Positions 24,201 through 36,200 of a DNA stretch of 64,000 bases are shown here, one piece after another (the stretch's first letter is position 1; every line of letters starts with the position of its first letter). The notes under the pieces are model-generated. The model worked only from the letters and a program-made list of their open reading frames with translations, did no database searches and was not told where the DNA came from. The stretch spans positions 5,930,220 to 5,994,219 of the forward strand of contig NC_135151.1 of NCBI RefSeq assembly GCF_050948215.1, given 5' to 3'. This stretch comes from Halictus rubicundus. Taxonomy: Eukaryota; Arthropoda; Insecta; Hymenoptera; Halictidae. The position numbers were made by a program, and so were the translations under genes.

Positions 24201-27200
24201 CACTGCATCTCATTTCACTTAAAGAATCGTAACGATTGTAGGAAACGTACTAGATCTAAAAATGTGTCACGAATAAACGACTTCACAGAAATCAATACAA
24301 TTAATACAGAATATAGTAGAGGAATCTTACTAACTATACCAATTGGTAAAATAGCGATACCCACAACTGGCACGTCTGAAAAAATTCAGGACCACAGTCT
24401 GACCACTGCATCTCATTTCACTTAAGGAATCATGATAATTGTAGGAAACGTACTAGATCTAAAAATGTGTCACGAACAAACGACTACAGAGAAATCAATA
24501 CAATTAATAGAGAATATAGTAGAGGGATCTTACTAACTATACCAATTGGTAAAATAGCGATACCCACAGCTGGCATGTCTGAGAAAAATTCAGGAACACA
24601 GTCTGACCCCAGCTTCCGGTTCAATTAAAAAAATCTCGACGTGAAATGCACTAGATTAAAAAATGCGTTACAGCCGAACAACTTCACAGAAATCGATATA
24701 ATTAATACAGGACGTTGTAGAAGGTTCACGCTAACTATACCAATCGGTAAACCGTAGAGCCAGCTACCGCAACGCCTACGTTCATTACTCAACAAATACA
24801 CCGCGTGCACCAGAACCTGAACCTCCTAATCAGACGTTGCAGGATTGCCATGGAAATTGCGCTGCCGCGATCACCACGGCGTTTCCGCCATCGATCGCGT
24901 TCCACCGAGGGCTGTGTTCGGCGATCGTGACATTCGGTTTCGATTCACCGAAAGTCGTATGATCGGATCCGGGGGTACGCAACGACGCGTCGTATGGTCG
25001 TTGTCGGTGAAAGATTACGATCGTTCGGGCTCGTAAAACGTCCCAGCTCGTCCGCAAATAGCCGGGTTGATTTCCACGCGGCGTGAATCTCGTTGGGGAA
25101 CGATCGGAGCCAGCCGAGGTCGAAGCGGTCGTTTGCTCTCTGTCTTTCTCTCTTCCTCTGCGCGAGGAACGCTCGAAGAAGAACTATCCCGAAGGAGGAC
25201 AGGCGCCGAGAGGGGGACACGAAGGAAAGTGTTTCGAGGGTGAAAGGAGTCGTGTGTTCGTGCTCGGATAGAATCGAAAGTGGCGAGCCCGTGTCCCGGA
25301 AAATGGGTAAAAGGCTCGCCCGACGTAGGATCCGTTCTTCGAGGCGGATCGCGCGGACCCTTTTATTAGAGGCCGGGAAGGTTCTTTTTTTTTTTTTTTT
25401 CTCGCGGCCGATAGAGCAAACGAGTCTATGCATCGCGCCAGACCGGAAACTCCGGCAAAAGCCGTGTGTTCCGTACATGCACGATATCTAATGCTTGCTC
25501 GGACACCAAGAACGAGTCCCGGATCCAGGTCACAAACACCGTAAAAATGTCCCCGTAAACGCCCCTTCGTCGTCGTCGTCGTCGTCGTCGTCGCATTCGA
25601 CATCGTCGCGTTCCGACGACGTCGCCTTGTCTCTTTGACCTCGTTTCCGTAATTCAACCGCGTTTGCGTTTTCATTAATTGTGCGGCCGGCCGCGTCGGA
25701 TCCTAGCAACTCGAAGAATCTCGTGATCGAACGATACCACTGCTCGAGGTCCACTATAATGCACGACGTGAGAGCATTCTCTTCCTTCGAATGAACTTGG
25801 CTTTTAGCGCTAGCGACAATGTTGGACGACGCCTTTTCCGTTCCGTCGGCATTTTATCTTCCGCCGTCGAATCCCGTGAGCTTCTTTTTACGGGAACATT
25901 CCAGAAACAATTCTTATTTCCCACAACGATCCACAGTCTAAATTCGCTAAAAATTACAAGGGGAAGCGCGCGCAAGTTACGAGCTCCCGTGGGCGTTCAT
26001 GACCGGAAAATCGCCGTTTATCAGGTTAATCCCGAAACATCGTGCCGGCGCATAATTTCTATTGTATGCATAAATCATTATTCGATGCTCGGTTTGCACT
26101 GTCGGCTCGATTGCACGGTATATTTAACAATCTGAATTTTGTTTAAACGTACCAGTAATGGGAGTCTTCATTTGCCTACCTGTTAGGACGAACCTTCTGC
26201 TGCAACCTCCGATATTAATTTTTCTTTTTTTTTTTTGCGTTTGCTTACGCCACATTTTTGAAGTCAACCACGACAAAACTGAGAATGTCACCGAGCGAGG
26301 ACCAAATGCGACTCGAGGAACAGAGGACGATGAACAACGGAGAAGGTGATAGGAAAAGTTGGATGAGCAAGGACGTCGGAGCAGTCGGATGCTCTCGGAG
26401 CGTCCATTACTTTTAATATCCGAAATCGATCGATCATTGGCCGTGGTGGCCGATTGGCTCCGGCTAGCGTTATATTACCGGCCTATCGCTCCTGGAGATT
26501 TCTGTCACCCCGTCCACCCACGAGGACCACCATATCCCCCTGTATTATCTTGAAATACGTCCAAAAAAGCTGCCGGGACAACGCGGCTATTTTTGTTTTC
26601 TTTTCGGCGTGTTTTTTTTTCTCTCTGTTTGGCAACGTTGCGCGGAAAGTTTGCCACGTCTGGAAATATTTGCTCTTCCGTAACGTCGAAAATCGGTGGT
26701 GAGGGGGGCGGGGGGTATGATCAATGGCCGATCAAACTCAGTCCACACCCACTCGCCGGCTTCGCGTCGCGTTCATACTAGTCGCGGCGGCTCAATACAC
26801 CTTCGCGCGCAGCTTATCGATGGCCGATCAAAACCGTCTACATTCGCTCGCCGGCGATCGTAGACGATCTGTCTCGCACGCGATGTTGTTGTAAACTTCC
26901 TTCGGGTAACCTCTTCAAGGATACCCCCGCCCGCCTTATCGGATCGTTGCATAACTTCCGTTCTATTTTTGTCAGCTTCCGTGTCCTAACGCTGAAAATT
27001 TGAATGCGACCTTTCGAGGACAGTGTCGAGCCAGAAGGGTGTGTGTGCTACCAATTTTCTGAAATGGTGTCTTCAGTGTCAATGTACATTCGTGCTTCTG
27101 AACACGATGCCACCGGCAAGTAAAAAATTCAAGAATACGTTTTGATCTCTTCGCCTCGTTTGAGAAATACGTGACGAGCATAGCAAATGTGCTGAATATA

Positions 27201-30200
27201 AAAATGCGGCGCAAGCAAACGACTTCGAGGAATTCGATGAAATTAATACTGATGGTAGCAGAAGGTTCGCTACAACTAGTCCAGTTGTCCAAACACAGAT
27301 TCTGTCTCCAGTACGTCTGGAAAAAATTCAGAAACACGATTCATTGTGTCGAAAAAATCGTGGCGATCATAGAAAACGTACTAGATGTAAAAATGTGGGA
27401 TAAACAAACGACTTCAAGGAATGCGATGAAATTAATACTAAAGGTAGCAGAAGGTTCACTTTAACTAGTCCCATTGGTAAAATGGAGATTCTTTCACTAG
27501 TACGTCTGGAAAAAATTCAGAAACACGATTCATTGTGTCGAAAAAATTGTGGCGATCATAGGAAACGTACTAGATGTAAAAATGTGAGATAAGCAAACGA
27601 CTTTAAGGAATGCGATGAAATTAATACTAAAGGTAGCAGAAGGTTCACTTTAACTAGTCCCATTGGTAAAATGAAGATTCTTTCACTAGTACGTCTGGAA
27701 AAAATTCAGAAACACGATTCATTGTGTCGAAAAAATTGTGGCGATCATAGAAAACGTACTAGATGTAAAAATGTGGGATAAACAAACGACTTTAAGGAAT
27801 ACGATGAAATTAATACTAAAGGTAGCAGAAGGTTCACTTTAACTAGTCCCATTGGTAAAATGAAGATTCTTTCACTAGTACGTCTGGAAAAAATTCAGAA
27901 ACACGATTCATTGTGTCGAAAAAATCGTGGCGATCATAGAAAACGTACTAGATGTAAAAATGTGGGATAAGCAAACGACTTTAAGGAGTGCGATGAAATT
28001 AATACTAAAGGTAGCAGAAGGTTCACTTTAACTAGTCCCATTGGTAAAATAAAGATTCTTTCACTAGTACGTCTGGAAAAAATTCAGAAACACGATTCAT
28101 TGTGTCGAAAAAATCGTGGCGATCATAGAAAACGTACTAGATGTAAAAATGTGGGATAAACAAACGACTTCAAGGAATGCGATGAAATTAATACTAAAGG
28201 TAGCAGAAGGTTCACTTTAACTAGTCCCATTGGTAAAATGGAGATTCTTTCACTAGTACGTCTGGAAAAAATTCAGAAACACGATTCATTGTGTCGAAAA
28301 AATTGTGGCGATCATAGGAAACGTACTAGATGTAAAAATGTGAGATAAGCAAACGACTTTAAGGAGTGCGATGAAATTAATACTAAAGGTAGCAGAAGGT
28401 TCACTTTAACTAGTCCCATTGGTAAAATAAAGATTCTTTCACTAGTACGTCTGGAAAAAATTCAGAAACACGATTCATTGTGTCGAAAAAATCGTGGCGA
28501 TCATAGGAAACGTACTAGATGTAAAAATGTGGGATAAACAAACGACTTCAAGGAATGCGATGAAATTAATACCAAAGGTAGCAGAAGGTTCACTTTAACT
28601 AGTCCCATTGGTAAAATGAAGATTCTTTCACTAGTACGTCTGGAAAAAATTTAGAAACATGATTCAGTGTGTCCAAAAAATTGTGACGATCATAGGAAAC
28701 GTACTAGATGTAAAAATGTGGGATAAACAAACGACTTCAAGGAATGCGATGAAATTAATACTAAAGGTAGCAGAAGGTTCACTTTAACTAGTCCCATTGG
28801 TAAAATGAAGATTCTTTCACTAGTACGTCTGGAAAAAAATTGAGGAACACGATTTTGTCGCGACTCTTCGTCTCGTTTAAAAAATGGTGACGATCGTACA
28901 ACATGTACTGGATCTAAAAATCTGTCACGACCGGACGACTTTACAGAAATCGATACAATTAATAGAGGATATAGTAAAGGGTTTGCACCATCTAGTCGAA
29001 TTGAGAAATCGACGATCCAGCTACTGGAACGTCTGAAGAAAGTACGGAAACACAATTGGATCTGTTCGTATCGTTAAAAATGTCGTGGCGATCACAGAAA
29101 GCGCGTACCTTCCGAATGTAAAACAGCGACATAAGCAAACTCACGAAGTTCCCGTTAACCAGTCCAACTGGCAAAACGAACATCCTGCCCCTGATACATC
29201 CACTTCCCGTGTTTTCCATCGTTTTCCATTCTTCTCTCTTGGTATTCGATCCTTGTCCGGTTCCATTCTCCGCGGAGACTCGACTTTTTCGTGTTCAGGA
29301 AAGTTTGAGCTTGTCCCGACAGTGTTTCTTGCGATGGTGGTTGGAGCCGTGGTATCGATCAATTTGATTAGAAAAACAGATGGGGACTCTCAATATTCAT
29401 CATAGCTGCCGCGATCGTCCGTCAGCTTTTCCACGAAGCTGCCAACGAATTTTCGGAACTGTAAATGTCTGGAACGTGGTTGTTCGACCTGTGAGCGAAT
29501 TAACGTCGCGTTAACACTCTGGGATTTAGCTGTTCACGATTGTCGTAAATTTAAGTGTTTTACGATGAATTTTAGACGCGGGAACATTGTTATAGAATCG
29601 TTTAGAGCGATTTGGTAACAGGATTTCGAACCTCGTTGATTTCTTCCGGATACGAGAACTAAGCAAACATTTATTTCCCTAGTTAATGATTTGAAAATGT
29701 TCAAAATAATAGACATTCTTGAACTCCTCGAATCTTTTCACTGTGTTAAATTCAGTTTTGTTCTAAATGCGGAAAATCCATAGTTTATTTCTAAATCGTG
29801 ATCTATTAACACCGCTAGTAATATCGTAAGTATTTTTCTTGTTAGAGTACGAAGCTAAACCAGATTCAAAGCATAATTTCTAATGAATTAGGCTACTCTC
29901 ACCTACACAGTAAGCGTGGGAGTAAATGCGTTTAAAGAAAAAAAAAAAGAATACCGAATCCTTTTCTATCGAACAGGGATAACTGATTTTGTCTAATTGT
30001 GATTTTTTCAATTGTTGTGTTTCAGGAAAAAATAGAGTATATATTTCTTGTGATTTTTACGGTCGAGTGCGTAATGAAGATCATCGCCTACGGCTTCGTG
30101 GCTCATCCAGGGGCTTATCTCCGGAACGGATGGAACATTCTAGATTTCTCGATAGTAGTGATAGGGTGAGTACAATCGCATTCTATACCTGTTTCGTTTA

Positions 30201-33200
30201 TATTCCGTTTTAATCATGCGAGAGCGTATCGCGCGCGCCAATTACGGAACCAATGGAATCTGGAAACGAGAGAAAGCCTTGCAGGGATTATACCAACAAC
30301 TTTAATTTCACACCTAACATACAATTAGACGAAGGATTCTAAATTGCACGAAGACCCGCTCATAAAATCTATTCGTATATTTATGTAATGAAAAAAATTC
30401 ACTTCCGTCCCAAACGCTGTAACCTTTTTTCTCTGCACGAAAACGACGTTTGCAGCGCTGAGAGGGTTGACAAAATTGCGCACTGTTCAATGAATAACTG
30501 AACAAATGCAACTTAAAAAATGTCCTCGTGTGGTCCAAAGATGTATCTTCACATCCTGAAAAAGTTTGATCCGATATCATCAATAGTTTTCTCAAAAAAA
30601 AATTCATAAATGTCACTTGCTCTCATATACTGTTGCACGAAAAACTCTCTTCAATTTATCGCGTCTGACCGTCTCTCTATGCTAGGTATTTTAACCCTTT
30701 GCACTCGAGTGGTGACTCTGAAGCACCACTAGAAATTATTGTGGCATTATTTCAAAGAAATTACAAAAAATATTACAAAATATTTGTTACATTACAAAAT
30801 TTGTATTTAATAGATTACTAAACATTTAAATATTATACGTAGAAATCGGATCGGTTTCGTACGAATAACATGAAAATATTGCAAGACGGAAGAAAAATTT
30901 AGCTTTAGATTGAAAATAGCGCCGAGTGCAAAGGGTTAACATTATCAATTCCAAGTTACGAAATGGTGATTCCGCAATGATAAAGAAGATCCCTGTGCTG
31001 TAACTTGGCTTGGTGTTTCCGATATGACAAGAAGAAGCGCGTGACCGGTCAGAATTTGCTGTTCACACCTCGCGCAAGTTTATCGGCCCGTGGGGGGACC
31101 CGTGGCCGTCGTAAATCGACGAATATGGGAATCGCCGGGCTGGTTTAGTGCTCGCAGCACGGATTTTCGCGATCGTGGTCCTCTTTCTCTCCTCGAATTT
31201 CATCGCGTGCCGTTTTATCGGCGCCTGTTCCCCGCTTGGTCCAATAACGCGCTCGCGATGACACTGGACTGGCACGCGACCCTCTCTCCCTCTCTATCTT
31301 CGCTTCCTTTCCTACTCGCTCCACTTTTATTCTATAACTTTGCTCAGTTCGCGAAACAAAAGGGTTTTCATCGTTTCCTCGAGGCCTTCCTACGGGACGG
31401 CGACGGGAACGGCCAACGTCGCTTCCTCGCAATCTCTTTTCAAAGTAAAGCGCGTTCCTGCGGATTTCTCTGTAATTTTTAAACAATCGAAGCAACCATA
31501 GCAGTCTCCAGATATATGTGGAGGAAACATGCACGATGTTTGTGGAAAATTCGTCTCTGGGAACGTTGGGCGTACTCACTGACGGGCCGAGAAGTTCGTC
31601 TATCGAAAAGAGGAACGCACTTTTTTTAACATAACAGTTTTGTTTGCAATTATTTTTCAATAAGACCTTTACTGGCGTGTTCGTCACACTTTTCCGGTTA
31701 AAACGAGACCAAGCGCGGTACAATTTCGATCGTTCTTACTTGTGTAATCCACGATTTAGCGGAACCTCTGCTATCCGAACTGACGATATATACATTATTT
31801 GTACACGTGTTTCACATTCGTCAGTGGTTCAATCGAAAGCCAGTCATATGCAACGTGATTCATCTTACGTATCAGTAGTTTTAATCCAGCACTGTAATTA
31901 AATAACTGTCTCATTGTATGATCATTCACGTGCCTCTGATTAGTTTGGATGATCGAGGTTCTACTATATCGTGCATTAAACGAGTAAATGTGACCCGAAC
32001 TGCATCGTGTCTATATCATTTCAACCAGAAAAGTATGGCAAATATGTTGATGAAAGTCCCATACAAAAAATGATTAATAAACGAAACAGTTTTCTGACTG
32101 AATTGGTATCGTGTCACTGACACGTCGGTGTTGATACATCGTTTACTCTTAATTTTTCTGTATGAGAGATAACAATTGGGATCGAGGGTTAATTCGATGG
32201 GTTGTTTTTCCATTCACTATGTAAAAGAGCACAGTTACAGGAGGTGAATTACGGTGCAGAAACACATCGATTCTGTGGGTACTGCGAACGCGTTTAGGCC
32301 ATTTATCACAAGGTTCTCGATACCGGTTGCCTTCTAGAAAGCAACAATGAAGTGGGGGGGGGGGGGAGACCGTGGAGAATTCGCGAATGGCAAAAGCGTC
32401 GGTGTATCAATCTGATTTTCCCTGTGTGTCTGTTGTTTGCAGAATGGTGAGCACGGTGTTGACGATGCTCATGAAGGAAGGCTTCGACGTGAAAGCGTTA
32501 AGAGCTTTTCGAGTGTTACGACCTCTCAGGCTGGTCTCCGGCGTGCCAAGTAAGCGGATTTCCGTATCAAAGCGCGATGACGACGACGACGACGACGACG
32601 CAGCCGAATCAGGGCGGATATCGCGATACCGTCGATCGTTTTCGCGCGTGTCCTCCGGCCTTGCTCGAGACCGTAAACCGATCCTCCGTATCCTCCCCGT
32701 TAACGAATATCCGCGATCGTTTTATCTGTTCCCAGGTCTTCAAGTGGTCCTAAACTCTATTCTGAGAGCGATGATACCCCTGCTACATATCGCTCTGCTG
32801 GTCCTGTTCGTCATCATTATTTACGCTATCATCGGCCTCGAACTGTTCTCCGGGAAAATGCACAAAACCTGCAGGCACAACGTCACTGGTAAGCTGCTCG
32901 CCGGTTTGTTCGAGTTCTTGGTAGCGAACACACGGATCCTGGGTCCATTCTGGTCCGTGACATCATCGATTATCATCAGACATTGAAGTTGCAAAATATC
33001 GGTCAATTTTTTTTAAATACTGCTTTGCATTTGGTCTACCGATTTTTGTCACAAACGCATAAAATCTGCAGTCTGGTCATCAACATTTTCCAAGATCTTG
33101 CTTTTTTCAACGGTAGCCTCCGTGTTTACGGTATTCTATTAAGTGCTACGAGTCTCCTCTTGTAAAACATCTTCTGTTAATAATTTTCCGTAGCGTTAAA

Positions 33201-36200
33201 GGTAATGTGTCATCTTGCAAAATATCTTGTGCCGATAATGTTCGATAATTCCCGTGGTTGCAATATTCTATTAGGTTTACAATAGTTAATGTTACGGTAT
33301 TCAATTAAATGCAACGCGTCCCCTTGCGAAATATCTTCTGTTTACGGTTTGGCCGTGATAGTTGCGGGAACGGTTCGGAATCGTTAGGGACGTGTTGGGA
33401 CGAGCGAGACGGTTAGTGGCATGCGATCGAAAATCGTGTTCAGCATAACCGCGCCCTTTACGCAAGATCCTCTCGGGCCGGGACATCGATCGGCACACAC
33501 GGGTTCCCGAAGAATTTCCTTGGAAAATGAAATATCGAAGAAACGGTGCCAGCGGCCGAGGGAGTTCCCAGTTTAACCCCGAAACACACTTTGCACCGGC
33601 GCTATTTTAGATATGATTCAGCCACGGCGACAACTAACGTCTAATTATTCTTAGCGCGGGGAACGCGAGCTCCAAAGTCCCACGTTGAACAGCTGATTCA
33701 CGGAAACTTGTTCCTCTTGCCCCTAGAAACCTCGCCGTCAAATAGAATCCTTCAAACTCGAAGATCCTGAAGATCCTGTGTGAGATAATAAAGCTAATCA
33801 ACACGTCCACTTCCCCGTCGTGTCTCTTTCCAATGGAATTATTTATCCAGGCTCGAACATTAACTCTTGCATTTATCAAAATTGATACACAGTACATCGG
33901 ATAATCGAGGTTCCACTAAATCCTCGATTAAACATGTAAATACGATCCAAACTGCTTGGTCTCATTTTCACTGGGAAAGTGTCGCGAATGTGCTGGTCAG
34001 AGATTCAAAAGAAGAATAATTAAGAACAAAACAGCTCCACCAATTTTCTTGCATATACATTTTGGAACCCGCTTCTTTGAGGTCCCCTTGGACCTAGCAT
34101 GCTAAAAATTGAGACTACCTGGTAAAAAGTTGTTTTTAGCTGGATGAAAGCCAATGAAGAAGAAGAAGAGAGAAGTGAGCAATTTGCATTTGAAGGGTTC
34201 GCTTCATTGAATTGCAGAGGCGATCATGGAAGATCCTATTCCATGCGGTCCAGGCGGCTTCCAGTGCAGCGACGTTGGGCCTGAGTATTACTGCAGCAAA
34301 CAGTTCTGGGAGGGCCCTAATTGGGGCATCACGAACTTCGACAACTTCGGCCTGGCCATGTTGACAGTCTTCCAGTGTGTGACACTCGAGGGCTGGACGG
34401 ACGTGCTCTACAGCGTAAGAATAGTTCCATAGTTTCAATAGCTTAAACCTCTCCTCTGATTCGACGCTTCCGACAGAAGCCGATCTTTGAGAATTTTTTT
34501 AACGAGATCCACTACGTACTATACTCCCAAACTTTACAGACCTGTTGACTAACGTTTCACGAGCGTACGCGCATTTTTTAAAGTAATGATATCAATTTTC
34601 TCCGAAGTTATGGCGGTAATAGTAAGAGCATCGAAGAAAGACTGCGTTCCGGCAAGCCTGCCTTCGGGAATTTTTTCAAAGACACGTATTGAGTATCGCA
34701 TGTTGGAACTTTGCAGACTTGTTGACCAACATCTGAAGAACGTGCTGACATTTTTTTAAGTAACACATAGAATCGTAATAAACGATGCAAAGATCGGTCT
34801 TTCCAACGGGGGTCGAGTAACGCTCCAGCGGAATCGCAAGGAAACGCAAAGGAAATGAACAAGGACCTTTACGAGCCGTCAAACTGGAGAGACCTCTTTA
34901 GCTAGGAAAGCGTTTAGCGACCGCGAGAACCTCCTTTATCGCCGGACTTTACGCGTATTCCATGAACCGGCGGGGACGATCTCCGCCGATCTCCTACGAC
35001 CAGGATACGCAAACCATCCGTTTTATGTCTCATCGAAGTCGCTTAACAGATGGCATAAACGTTTCTGCGCCGTCCGCTTTTAGTAAGATGAATTCTGGAA
35101 ACGCGCATTTGCATCAACGTCCCCCGGTTATTATCCTGGCCTCGATCGTGCAAGAGAATTCCGCGCGCGCGCGCGGGCGAGTATGCAAATATGTGGAAGC
35201 TTTTGATCTCCTGCGGGAAGCTACGCGTTTTATAATTTCGATACGCTTCCAGTCAAAATACTCGACTATAATTTGAAAGACGAACAATTTACTGCAGAAC
35301 AGTCGACGAACTCAAAGTAACTCTAAGCGAAATTAATGTGTAAAAATGTTTCTTCTTTTTTTTTTTAGATTGAAGATGCGATGGGAAGCTCGTGGCAGTG
35401 GATCTATTTCATTTCTATGGTGATACTGGGAGCTTTCTTCGTGATGAACCTGATTCTCGGTGTGTTGTCCGGGTAAGTGGCATGCACAGATTTATGATAC
35501 ACAAGGAAGCGCCGTCGTTAACCAAAGTTAATAGTGTTCTTATGTTGATCTGGAAGAATTGTCTGCTTGTACTGTTTCTGCCAAAAGGAACTTCTTCTCG
35601 AAACAGTGTCGATTGAGACGACTATGAACGCTTGATCATTTTCATAGAGTATGTTGATCATTAAGTAAACCGGTGTTTAGGATATTTCTGATTTTGTGAA
35701 AGTTTAGCGACCGCGTAATCACGATAAGGATGCATGCATGATGATGTTGAAATATTTTGGTCAGCTGGCACGATCGTGCGCGTGTTTTTACGTTTCAACT
35801 CACTATCTCGCGATAGAGGCAATCGATGGGGGAGTTGAACGCGCTCGAGCAACGCGTAATCGATGAACGCGAACAAAGGGAAAATAGGGCAGAAAGTTTC
35901 GAACAAAGTTGCCGGCTTCAGACACGAAAGCGGAGGTTTTATACTGCTTCGCGTCAGGGTTTATTTATTTATCGGTACAACAGGATTTCTGTGGGAAAGG
36001 GTGATTCCTCGCGCAGAGCACCCTGCATACACATTAAATATTCCAAGACAAACATCCCGCATGTCGATAAAACAACGGAATACCAGAACACTAATTATTA
36101 CAACGTCCCGCTTGATACCTATTTTAGTCGTACAATTTTATTCCGATATAACGTGACGCTTTTTATCTCGAAATAAGAAAATCGCTATCTCCCTCTTTTT

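Larger units (their letters stand above)
19553..30025 (+). other. Intron 2 of Ca-alpha1D (10.5 kb), repeat-filled
   Basis: Phase-0 intron between IS1 and IS2. Holds a decayed mariner-like transposon (19.6-21.4 kb), a 202-bp tandem array (23.2-24.8 kb) and a related 189-bp array (27.2-29.2 kb). The rest (21.4-23.2, 24.8-27.1, 29.2-30.0 kb) is non-coding; 24.8-26.9 kb is GC-richer with a CGT microsatellite (25567-25593) and a T run near 25385. I recognise no gene in it. Confidence 0.85.
30166..32442 (+). other. Intron 3 of Ca-alpha1D (2.3 kb)
   Basis: Contains a 249-bp piggyBac-type MITE (30691-30939) and a foldback element (31672-32060). The GC-rich stretch 31080-31480 has no recognisable coding content. 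A G run of about 13 lies near 32355. Confidence 0.85.
32889..34217 (+). other. Intron 5 of Ca-alpha1D (1.3 kb)
   Basis: Holds a likely end of the TAGACTGCGG MITE family near 33040-33082, a degenerate direct repeat of ~90 bp at about 33120-33350 (recurring attcta/ttaa...cttgcaaaatatcttctg words), and the right half of a foldback element at 33893-34000. Otherwise nothing seen. Confidence 0.75.

Noticed and set aside
23607..24213. Repeated ~66-codon minus-strand ORFs
   Set aside because: One per 202-bp repeat unit; unit length is not constant modulo three and the peptides match nothing known, so they are a by-product of the array.
24945..25675. 163-177 codon ORFs on both strands in intron 2
   Set aside because: GC-rich and CGT-microsatellite-driven shadows without conserved features.
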